Below are positions 25,147 to 31,746 of a stretch of DNA of 42,010 bases, piece after piece (within the stretch, counting starts at the first letter, position 1; every line of letters starts with the position of its first letter). Under the pieces are notes generated by a model. The model saw only the letters and a list, made by a program, of their open reading frames with translations, did no database searches and was not told the origin of the DNA. The stretch is from Streptomyces canus. GTDB taxonomy: Bacteria > Actinomycetota > Actinomycetes > Streptomycetales > Streptomycetaceae. The position numbers and the translations under genes are program-made. The stretch covers positions 1-42,010 of the forward strand of contig NZ_KQ948692.1 of NCBI RefSeq assembly GCF_001514145.1, in the 5' to 3' direction.

Positions 25147-25641
25147 ATGCCGGTCGCGACGGATCGCGGTGATGGCTATGTTCCGCGTCCTGAAGAGCCT
25201 GAACCGGAGCTGGTGTTCGCGGAGTTCGCGGTGATCAGTCTCGCCCGACCCCGTCCGTTCCGGGAGCCAGAGTGCATGCCGTCCGGCATGGGGTGGCGGC
25301 GCTGGGTGCGCCAGGCCCTGCCACGGCGTACGGCCCGGACCTGCTGCTGGTATCACGGCGGCGACTGGCACGCGGTGAGTGCGATGGCGCTGGACGTGCT
25401 GAATCGTGCTTGGGCACAGGGAATTGCCGCAGAGGACATGGAGGAGTTCGCCGTGGCTCACGCTGCCGCAGCTGGCGCGGACCGGTGGCAGAGCGAGGCG
25501 CTGGCGACGCTGTTCAGCGTGTCCGACGCGATCCAGCCCGCATCCGAGTCTGGCTACGTCAACGGCCAGCACAGGTCCCAGGCGATGCTGGAGGCCGGAG
25601 TGCGTCGTACCGTCGTTTTGTGGATTGTCCCGGCGACGTAG
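25147..25641 (+). CDS. Hypothetical protein with NGQHR motif
   Basis: A protein of about 164 residues that I do not recognise. The frame is open further left, into the broken GH43 gene, so the true start is uncertain; ATG 25147 is the first plausible one and lacks a good ribosome site. It may therefore be a 5'-truncated gene at the junction. It contains MGWRRWVRQALPRRTARTCC, an Ala-rich helical middle and SGYVNGQHRSQAMLEAGVRR near the C-terminus. That motif resembles the DGQHR loop of ParB/Srx-type nucleotide-binding proteins, but the rest of that domain is not evident. Such small proteins are frequent in actinomycete mobile regions. Confidence 0.55.
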   Translation: MPVATDRGDGYVPRPEEPEPELVFAEFAVISLARPRPFREPECMPSGMGWRRWVRQALPRRTARTCCWYHGGDWHAVSAMALDVLNRAWAQGIAAEDMEEFAVAHAAAAGADRWQSEALATLFSVSDAIQPASESGYVNGQHRSQAMLEAGVRRTVVLWIVPAT

Positions 25642-26022
25642 GGGCCTGTTCACGGTCTCCGGCCAGTTGCGCCACGCCGGGCGACGGGCGCGGACTCAAG
25701 CAAGCGCTGCAGCCCGGCTCCTGAGTTGTTCGGCTTCGGGGAACATGACCCGCACGAGGCCTACTCGGTCACAGAGTTACGCAAAGTGATCACCGTCGTC
25801 CCCGGCCGGTGTGCTGCCCCTTCGGCCCTGTGCGTCGCTTCGTCCAGAACGGCGGCGTGACCGAGAGCTACGCGCCCTCCGATCGACCGAGCCCAGGTCC
25901 GTGCCGCTCGCAAGATGCGGACCGACTCGGCCAGACACCACGGTTGACCATGGGCACCGTGCCGGTGAGCCGAACCGCGTGCGCCCGCCGGTGCGCCCTG
26001 GTCGACCTGATGCAGCCTGCCC
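25642..26022. other. Gap without a supported gene
   Basis: About 380 bases. A short open stretch near 25723-25800 reads ELFGFGEHDPHEAYSVTELR and could be the tail of a lost gene, but it has no start or clear relative. No hairpin of note. Confidence 0.35.
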
Positions 26023-26028
26023 TAGGCT
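26023..26028 (+). promoter_or_regulatory. Leaderless promoter -10 element
   Basis: TAGGCT ends seven bases before the GTG at 26036, with no ribosome site, a pattern of leaderless transcription in streptomycetes. The same hexamer sits at the same distance from the antitoxin start at 26755. Confidence 0.55.
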
Positions 26029-26035
26029 CGTGTAT

Positions 26036-26572
26036 GTGAGGACTGCCGAGGCCCGCGCTGCCATCGCCACTTGGGTCACCAAGGAGGTCACCGACGGCTT
26101 CCGCCACACCGTCGAGGAGTCGGACACCTCCCGTGCGTCGCGCCGCAGGAGCCAGGAGAGGCTCCACCCCGCGTACAACGAGGCCCGGGCTCCGGAGGTC
26201 CCGCCCACCGTGGTGAGGATGCGGCAGGTGCCGGCAGGGGCGCGGACAGGCGTGATCTTCACGTGGAAGGTGGAGAGCGACAGACCGCCCTATTTCATCA
26301 TCGACGTCCCGACTTACTGGCCCCGCCGGATCGCCGCTCCAGGTTGGGCCCTCGTCGCCGACAGCCCGGTGGTTGACGTTCTGTCGTGGGATGCTCAGCG
26401 GCGCCCCGTTAAGATCAAGTCTGTCAGCCTGTACTTCTTCTTCGATGCCTCGATCCACGGCTGGCGCAGCTGGGCGGACAACGTGGCGTACGACGTCGAC
26501 TGGAGCGACCCTGAGCGTCCTGCGCTGCGGGACCCCGCCCTAGAGTCGGCTGCGCACGCCGTGCGGCAGTGA
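26036..26572 (+). CDS. Hypothetical protein, probably leaderless
   Basis: A soluble protein of 178 residues with no family I recognise. The GTG start is chosen because a TAGGCT -10 element lies just before it; the open frame further left has no signals. The sequence has a charged helical N-terminus (ARAAIATWVTKEVTDGFRHT), then a beta-rich, aromatic part (TGVIFTWKVES, PPYFIIDVPTYWP, SVSLYFFFDASIHGWRSWAD, NVAYDVDWSDPERP). There is no signal peptide or membrane helix. It is monocistronic, followed by a hairpin, and sits beside a toxin-antitoxin pair; a stress or immunity role is only guilt by association. Confidence 0.65.
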   Translation: MRTAEARAAIATWVTKEVTDGFRHTVEESDTSRASRRRSQERLHPAYNEARAPEVPPTVVRMRQVPAGARTGVIFTWKVESDRPPYFIIDVPTYWPRRIAAPGWALVADSPVVDVLSWDAQRRPVKIKSVSLYFFFDASIHGWRSWADNVAYDVDWSDPERPALRDPALESAAHAVRQ

Positions 26573-26630
26573 CCAAGATCCCAAGACACCGCAGGTCAGG
26601 GGCGACTCCGCTGCGGGTGCGTGGGGGGAT

Positions 26631-26688
26631 CTGCCGCTCCTGCATGTGGGTGCGCTCGTTCATGCTGGTGATGCTCCTGGAGCGGCAG
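26631..26688 (+). terminator. Hairpin after the 26036 gene
   Basis: CTGCCGCTCC and GGAGCGGCAG pair perfectly over 10 bp across a 38-nt loop, between the 26036 gene and the antitoxin operator. Confidence 0.45.
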
Positions 26689-26713
26689 GCCCCGGGTTCT
26701 TCCTTCCTGTCTC

Positions 26714-26748
26714 GTTCCTCTACTCGCGGTAGAGGAACGCGGTAGGCT
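26714..26748 (+). promoter_or_regulatory. Toxin-antitoxin operator and leaderless promoter
   Basis: GTTCCTCTAC, spacer TCGCG, GTAGAGGAAC is a perfect 10-bp inverted repeat at 26714-26738, covering the -35 region. TAGGCT at 26743-26748 is the -10 element, six bases before the antitoxin ATG, leaving no room for a ribosome site. The layout is typical of an operon repressed by its own ribbon-helix-helix antitoxin. Confidence 0.75.
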
Positions 26749-26754
26749 TGGGGA

Positions 26755-27018
26755 ATGGCAGCAGACGAGACAAGCATCAAAGTCAGCTCCGCCACCCGGG
26801 ATCGGCTCTCGGTTCTGGCGGCTGAGCACGGTACGACCATCCGCGGCTTCGTTGAGGACCTTGCGCAGGGGGCCCCGACGCAGGCCGAGTTTGCTGAGCG
26901 CGCAGAGCTCGCCCGGGCGGAGCTCGCTTCCGCTCTTGGCCATGCACCTAGCGCGGAGGCCGAGGCGAAGGCGCGCGCTCTGCTTGAGCGCCTCGGCTCA
27001 GGTCAGGCGGCCGCATAG
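26755..27018 (+). CDS. Ribbon-helix-helix antitoxin (VapB-like)
   Basis: An 87-residue protein with an Arc/MetJ-type N-terminus: the beta strand TSIKVSSATRDRLSVLAAEH and the helix GTTIRGFVEDLAQG form the DNA-binding ribbon-helix-helix. The Glu/Ala-rich C-terminal half (FAERAELARAELASAL, AEAEAKARALLERLG) is helical and would wrap the toxin. It starts almost at the transcript 5' end and its stop codon shares one base with the GTG of the toxin gene. The palindrome just upstream is the likely autoregulatory site. Pairing with a PIN-like partner makes this a VapBC-type system. Confidence 0.85.
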   Translation: MAADETSIKVSSATRDRLSVLAAEHGTTIRGFVEDLAQGAPTQAEFAERAELARAELASALGHAPSAEAEAKARALLERLGSGQAAA

Positions 27019-27416
27019 TGGTAGCGATCGCGGTGGTCCTGGACCATACGACCGCCACGGCCCTTTACGATCCCAAGGACGCATTCAGCGATGCGGTGGC
27101 TGCCTTCTACGTGCAGGCCTCCGCGGGGCTGGGGACGCTCTACGCACCGGTGCTGTCGATGACCGCCAGCGACGTTGAGCAGCCCGGTCTACTCGCGTAT
27201 ATCAAGGGGCTGCGTTTCGTCGAGCTCGAAGTGTTCGACTCGGACGCGGCGATCGCGGCCACCGAGCTGCTGCGCGCCGGGCACTCCTGGGCCTCTGTGC
27301 ATGCCATCCACGCAGCCCGGCCGTCCGCTGCCCATCCTTCGGGACGCTTCCTCCTCACCCTGACTCCGGAGACGTACGAGGGCACCGGCATCCAAGCCGT
27401 CCACCCTGATCAGTGA
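27018..27416 (+). CDS. PIN-like toxin, possibly degenerate (VapC-like)
   Basis: A 132-residue protein translationally coupled to the antitoxin (GTG overlapping its stop). The opening IAVVLDHTTATALYDP resembles the first strand of PIN-domain RNases, with its metal-binding Asp. The later LEVFDSDAAIAATELLRAGH, VHAIHAARP and GRFLLTLTPETYEG correspond in order to the remaining PIN blocks. Where VapC proteins usually show Asp-Ala-x-Ile-Ala-Ala there is HAIHAA, and the final acidic position in the LLT-x-D strand is TPE. The toxin may thus use altered metal ligands or be inactive. PIN assignment is moderate; membership of a TA pair is stronger. Confidence 0.68.
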   Translation: MVAIAVVLDHTTATALYDPKDAFSDAVAAFYVQASAGLGTLYAPVLSMTASDVEQPGLLAYIKGLRFVELEVFDSDAAIAATELLRAGHSWASVHAIHAARPSAAHPSGRFLLTLTPETYEGTGIQAVHPDQ

Positions 27417-27498
27417 CGAGCCTGGTGGCCGCGAACCGTATCGCGTGAGCCGGGTCAGGCCCCCATGGGCCTCGCCATGCCGCTCTCCCCGGGCCCTC

Positions 27499-27521
27499 GC
27501 CCGCCGAGACCGCCGGCGGGC
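27499..27521. terminator. Hairpin between convergent genes
   Basis: GCCCGCC and GGCGGGC form a 7-bp stem with a 9-nt loop between the toxin gene and the convergent nuclease-like gene. Confidence 0.45.
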
Positions 27522-27526
27522 CTGCC

Positions 27527-28018
27527 CTAGCCGGCTTCCGGACCTGGCCCTCGGACGACCTCAATGGTGACCGATTCCGAAACGTGCACCGTGTCGGACG
27601 CACCAACGAATACCTCGTTGAGGAACCTGAACATGTAGTCGGTGCGCGTGCTGTTCTGGTCCATATGGACCGTGCGGATGTTCTCAGCCTCCGCGACCTT
27701 GGCGGCGCCCTCCTGGAGCCCGAGGGGACTCACGATGATGGCGCCGTCGGCACCGGTGTCGATGATGCGGTAGGCGAGGCCAGCGATCTGTTCCTGCTTC
27801 TGCTTTGACGTGGTGTAGCGACGGCACTCAATGATCACAAATCCCTCGTCACCGACCTTGACGCCCTTGCCGTCGATCTCCCATTCGGTCCCGGAACGCT
27901 CACCGATGACCTTCTGCTTGTCCTCGACGCGATCAAGGTCCAGCTTGGAGGCGATCTGGTCGAGGAGGTACACAGCCACGTCCTCGTAGGACCGCCAGGT
28001 GTTCCTCTTGCTGGTCAT
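27527..28018 (-). CDS. Restriction-endonuclease-like (Mrr-type fold) protein
   Basis: A 163-residue soluble protein. The ATG at 28018 follows GGAGGAAG. Its layout matches the Mrr/PD-(D/E)xK fold: helix SYEDVAVYLLDQIASKL, strand GTEWEIDGKG (Asp49), strand GFVIIECRRY (Glu64, Arg66), then the long helix QEQIAGLAYRIIDTG and strand GAIIVSPLG, followed by GAAKVAEAENI. The usual catalytic Lys of the ExK motif is Arg here. It could be an active variant or a structural relative that binds nucleic acid. It lies alone, convergent with the toxin gene, within a region of other phage-defence-like genes. No methylase gene is visible, so a classic restriction-modification pair is unlikely. Confidence 0.68.
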   Translation of the reverse strand: MTSKRNTWRSYEDVAVYLLDQIASKLDLDRVEDKQKVIGERSGTEWEIDGKGVKVGDEGFVIIECRRYTTSKQKQEQIAGLAYRIIDTGADGAIIVSPLGLQEGAAKVAEAENIRTVHMDQNSTRTDYMFRFLNEVFVGASDTVHVSESVTIEVVRGPGPEAG

Positions 28019-28162
28019 CTCTTCCTCCGCCCGCACCGCTACTGCCTGCCATGATGCCGCGGTCGCGTGCCGATCCGCTGTTCCTGTACGGTCCGGGCAC
28101 GCTCCAGGCGGCTACGGCGCCGGACATCAGCGCTGCTGAGCAGCCGGACGTGTGTTGGCGCG

Positions 28163-28187
28163 CGGCCCCGGCACTGCGCCGGGGCCG
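28163..28187 (-). terminator. Hairpin after the CoiA-like gene
   Basis: CGGCCCCGGC, loop ACTGC, GCCGGGGCCG: a perfect 10-bp stem 19 bases beyond the stop of the minus-strand gene at 28206. Confidence 0.65.
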
Positions 28188-28205
28188 GGATGTTGGCTCG
28201 GAGCT

Positions 28206-29441
28206 TCAGTGCCGGCGCAGCCAGGCCAGGAGCCTGCGCCAGCGCTGCCACGGAAGTGGTCGGCTTTCCTGGGCGGCGAGTTCGAGATCAGGCGCCGGAG
28301 CGACAGCTGCCGGAGTCTGGGTGGCGACTTGGCGAGCCTGGTCCGCGGCGGAGATGCTGCGGTTGGGGGAGACGGCGGTGTCCGCGGGAAGCGGGAGGGC
28401 GAGTTGCTGCGGCCGGGCGGGGGCGCGCCAGGTCTGCGTCTGGGCGTAGCGTTCGCGGGCCTTGCCGCGCCGGTATGCCTCGCGGCCGGACTGCGCTGCT
28501 TCCAGGTCGGCCATCGCGGTGACCGCGGCGCCCAGCAGGGCGGGGGCGGCCAGGGCGCGCAGGGGCAGGGGCAGCAGGCCCCACCAGGCGGCGCCGTCGG
28601 CGGGCCTGGGTTGGCTGATCTTCCAGTCTCGCTGCCAGGAGGCTGCCGATCCGCTCCAGTCCTCTCCGGCCCGGGGCGGGTAGGTGATCGGGTGGCCGCC
28701 GAAGGGCAACAGCAGAGTGCCGTCGTCGCGCCAGGCTACGGCGACCTGTGCCTGAGCAAGGCGCCGCTGGCCGGAGGTGGGTGTGATCTTGTCGATGCGC
28801 TGGTCCTGTCGGCGGGTACGGACCTGGACTTGGCCGGCCGCACGGTAGTGGGCGCCGTCATGGCGGTCGAACAGGACCCACTGCCGCCTCGCGGTGTCCC
28901 GGACGGCCAGGATCCGGTCGGCCTGCTCGTCGCTCAGCTCGCCGTGGGGGAGGTGGATGACGCCGGCGCCGGAGGGCGCCTCCAACTGCAGCGCCAGCAC
29001 CGGCATCACCTCCGGCTCGGCGGTGGCGGTCACCGCCACCTGGATGCGCACTCCGGGCGCGGCGGCAATGAGACGCTCGGCGAGCGCCCGGGCGTCGGCG
29101 ACGGCGCCACGCACACGGGCCAGTTGCCCGGGGCTGGCCGGGCAGCGGTCGATCTCGTGCCGGGTGTGACGGAAGCGGGCGGTGAAGTCAGTGTGATCGC
29201 GGGGCCCGCACAGTTCCAGCGCCCGCCCGCACGCCAGGCAGCTGTAGCGGCCGGAAGCGCGCCCGCGTGGCAGATCGCGGACGCTGTCCGGTGCCTGGCG
29301 AAGGTCGACGAGTAGGCGCGTGGCGGTGTCAACGGCTATGTCCCCGTGCCTGGGGCGCGAGCGGCGGAGGGCAGTGGGCACGGCGTGGGCAGGGTGGCGG
29401 ACGGCGGAGGAACGGCGGCTCGCAGTGGCGGCGGTGCGCAT
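28206..29441 (-). CDS. Hypothetical protein with CoiA-like zinc finger
   Basis: A 411-residue protein; the ATG at 29441 follows GGGAG. Residues about 66-105 (YSCLACGRALELC, ARFRHTRHEIDRC) carry the pattern C-x2-C...F-x-H...C found at the N-terminus of CoiA-like proteins, which join a zinc finger to a PD-(D/E)xK nuclease. The middle (RIQVAVTATAEPEVMPVLAL, RRQWVLFDRHDGAHYRA) could be the nuclease-like part, but I cannot place its catalytic residues. The last third is Ala/Arg/Gln-rich and low in complexity. It is divergent from the HTH-membrane gene across a 133-base gap. DNA processing is suggested by the finger; the rest is unknown. Confidence 0.6.
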   Translation of the reverse strand: MRTAATASRRSSAVRHPAHAVPTALRRSRPRHGDIAVDTATRLLVDLRQAPDSVRDLPRGRASGRYSCLACGRALELCGPRDHTDFTARFRHTRHEIDRCPASPGQLARVRGAVADARALAERLIAAAPGVRIQVAVTATAEPEVMPVLALQLEAPSGAGVIHLPHGELSDEQADRILAVRDTARRQWVLFDRHDGAHYRAAGQVQVRTRRQDQRIDKITPTSGQRRLAQAQVAVAWRDDGTLLLPFGGHPITYPPRAGEDWSGSAASWQRDWKISQPRPADGAAWWGLLPLPLRALAAPALLGAAVTAMADLEAAQSGREAYRRGKARERYAQTQTWRAPARPQQLALPLPADTAVSPNRSISAADQARQVATQTPAAVAPAPDLELAAQESRPLPWQRWRRLLAWLRRH

Positions 29442-29545
29442 GGGTCAGCTCCCGGTAACGGCGGTTGGGGTTGAGCGGTACGCCTTGAGCGTGCGGCGGC
29501 CGGGAATTGTCCACACCACCGACGGAGGGTTCGCGCAGGTCGACT

Positions 29546-29569
29546 CTGGACATTGCTTGGTATGTCCAG
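29546..29569. promoter_or_regulatory. Inverted-repeat operator before the HTH-membrane gene
   Basis: CTGGACAT, spacer TGCTTGGT, ATGTCCAG is a perfect 8-bp inverted repeat ending five bases before the ATG at 29575. Binding here would block transcription or initiation, so autoregulation by the encoded HTH protein is plausible. The site may also influence the divergent CoiA-like gene. Confidence 0.6.
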
Positions 29570-29574
29570 GACAA

Positions 29575-31611
29575 ATGAATGCGCTGATGGGGGCATGGAT
29601 GGCGGGTGGGGGAAAGAGGGGTCGCAAACCGGCTGCGATCCGGGCGGAGACGCCCCAGGCGCGGGCGTTAGCCGAGTTCCTTAGGGAACTGCGCGAGAAG
29701 TCCGGCAAGACCTACGACGACCTGGCCAAGGAACTCAGCTGGTCTCGCTCGAGCATCGGCAACCACCTGTCCGGAACGGTCCCGACGATGGACGTGGTGC
29801 TGAAACTGGTCGAGGCCACCGCCCCAGCCGGCCAGCTCGATGCGATGAAGACGCGGGCACTTCGGCTGTGGGAACGGGCGACCAACCCGCCTGCCGGAGA
29901 CCTGGCCGTGCGCCGGCCGCCGCCGGGTTCCGCGCCGGCCGCCGTACGGTTCATCGCCGAGGGCCGCGGACGCCTGTCCCAGGCCGACGCCCACAGCCAC
30001 CGCCTGGCACAGGACCTGGCCACCGCCCAGGAACTCGTGGTTCTGCTGACCACTCTCAACGCCCAGCTGAGGGTCCAGATCGAGCAGCTCGCCGCCGTCT
30101 CGCCGGAGAGCGAGAACGCCGACCAGGCCCAGGAGAAACTCACCCGCGCCATCGAGCAGCTCAAGCAGACCGAACAGGACCTCACCGAAGCCCGCCAGGC
30201 CCGCAACGAGGCGGAGAAACTCGCCGCCACCGCCCGCCACCGCTGCCTGGAACTGGAAGAAGAACTCGCCCTCCTCCGCCTGGTCGGCCCCGACAAGGAA
30301 GAGGCCGCCGCACCACAACCGGAAGAGCACGCCCCGGACTTGGACCAGACGGCATTCCTGGCCGACCCGGCCCAGGCCCTGCGCACCGCCCGCATCCTCC
30401 TCGACCAGGGCCACGCGCTGCGCACCGAAGTAGCCGGCCAAATGGGACTGGCGGCCACCACCGCCGCCACCGACATCACGGTGCGGCGCAGCGAGCGCTG
30501 GCACGCCGCCACGACGCTGCTCGGCCGCACCCTCGGCTGCCTGATCGCCGCCGCCGGCGCCTCGCTCCACCTGGTAGCCCTTGCCGCGCACGCCCCCGGC
30601 TGGATCGTGATCACCGACACGGTCGCCCTTTCCGGGCTCGTCCTGGTCGCCGAACCCTGGCACCTGATCGCGCGCCTGTGGCCGTGGCTGCGCGCCGCCG
30701 CCCGCCGCGAACCCCTGCCTCGACCGCTGCCCATCACCTACGCCACGCTCGCCCCCCGCGCACTGCGCTGCCTGACCGCCGCCCTCACCGCCGCCGGCGC
30801 CGCGGCGAGCCTGCAGGCCGGCATCTCCTGGGGCCCGTGGTGGTGGCTGCTCACCGCGCCTTGGACGATGCTGTTCTTCTCGATCACTGTCGTGGGCTAC
30901 GACCCGGCTCTGCGGCGCACCACCCGCGCAGCCCTGGCCGACCTCGCCGCCGACCTGCGCGCACCCAACCTGTCACCGAACCATGCCGCCGAACACGCCA
31001 AGAAGCAGCCCTGGATGCGCGTGATGGACGCGCAGTGGATCGACCGCCGCGCTGACGAACTCCACACCGTACTGTCCGGCAAATGGCGCGAGGCCCCCGC
31101 ATGGATGTGGATCTGCCTGACCCCGATCGTCCTACCCGGCCTGTACGGCATCGGGGTTGGCCTCGCCCAGGCCGTCGGAGCTGTCGACCTCGGCCACCAC
31201 GCCCACCTGGCGGTGCGCACCGTCGACGAACCGGTCACCCGGTTCCTTCACGCCCATACCGCCGGCCTCCCGCTCACCCCCGGGGCGGCGCACGCCCTGT
31301 GGATCGGCCTCGGCATCCTGGCGCTGGTGCTCTCCACCGTCGTTCGCGCCTTCGCGGCCCGGCTGACATGGATGCTGTGGGGGGTGGGCACCGTTGCGAT
31401 GACGTGGTTTGGGACCGGACCGGCCGCCCGGGGCACCGCGGCCGGCCTAATGGCCGTCATCTGGGGGCTGGTGTCGATCATCGCGCTGAACGGCGTCGGA
31501 CAGCGCCCCCGGATCACCACGATCAACCTCTTCGGCGATGTACGCGCGGCGATGCAACCCGAGAAGGACACGGAAGAGGCCGGTGCCGGGGAGACGACCA
31601 CCCGCGAGTGA
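29575..31611 (+). CDS. HTH / coiled-coil / multi-pass membrane protein
   Basis: A 678-residue protein with an unusual layout. ATG 29575 has AGGA just upstream. Residues about 27-75 form an XRE-like HTH (RALAEFLRELREKSGKTYDD, SWSRSSIGNHLSGT). A long coiled coil spans about 125-235 (QDLATAQELVVLLTTLNAQL, then EKLTRAIEQLKQTEQDLTEA, EELALLRLV). The second half has six to eight hydrophobic segments (LLGRTLGCLIAAAGASLHLV, WWWLLTAPWTMLFFSITVVG, MWICLTPIVLPGLYGIGVGL, LWIGLGILALVLSTVV). It may tether DNA or a transcription site to the membrane or sense an envelope signal. The NACHT gene follows on the same strand after 135 bases. I know no named family for the whole. Confidence 0.75.
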   Translation: MNALMGAWMAGGGKRGRKPAAIRAETPQARALAEFLRELREKSGKTYDDLAKELSWSRSSIGNHLSGTVPTMDVVLKLVEATAPAGQLDAMKTRALRLWERATNPPAGDLAVRRPPPGSAPAAVRFIAEGRGRLSQADAHSHRLAQDLATAQELVVLLTTLNAQLRVQIEQLAAVSPESENADQAQEKLTRAIEQLKQTEQDLTEARQARNEAEKLAATARHRCLELEEELALLRLVGPDKEEAAAPQPEEHAPDLDQTAFLADPAQALRTARILLDQGHALRTEVAGQMGLAATTAATDITVRRSERWHAATTLLGRTLGCLIAAAGASLHLVALAAHAPGWIVITDTVALSGLVLVAEPWHLIARLWPWLRAAARREPLPRPLPITYATLAPRALRCLTAALTAAGAAASLQAGISWGPWWWLLTAPWTMLFFSITVVGYDPALRRTTRAALADLAADLRAPNLSPNHAAEHAKKQPWMRVMDAQWIDRRADELHTVLSGKWREAPAWMWICLTPIVLPGLYGIGVGLAQAVGAVDLGHHAHLAVRTVDEPVTRFLHAHTAGLPLTPGAAHALWIGLGILALVLSTVVRAFAARLTWMLWGVGTVAMTWFGTGPAARGTAAGLMAVIWGLVSIIALNGVGQRPRITTINLFGDVRAAMQPEKDTEEAGAGETTTRE

Positions 31612-31734
31612 GGGCGGGCATGGACGCATCAATGAGCACAGCAGTCCCACGTCTCAGTTGAATCACCGCGTCGCACAGCCAGCAGATTCATTCCCCGTCG
31701 GGGACTTGCCGAGAAAGGGCAGGGGTGCCGTGCG

Positions 31735-31746
31735 AGGATACGGGTC
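31735..31746 (+). promoter_or_regulatory. Possible leaderless -10 element of the NACHT gene
   Basis: AGGATA ends six bases before the GTG at 31747 and no good ribosome site is present (GAGG lies slightly too far). A small hairpin TCCCC-GTC-GGGGA near 31692 may end the upstream transcript. The -35 element is not clear. Confidence 0.4.

Noticed and set aside
25723..25800. Short frame reading ELFGFGEHDPHEAYSVTELR
   Set aside because: Possible tail of a lost gene, but it has no start, stop context or recognisable family, so it was not listed as a gene.
31691..31704. Small TCCCC-GTC-GGGGA hairpin before the NACHT gene
   Set aside because: Five base pairs with a three-base loop is too little to call a terminator on its own.
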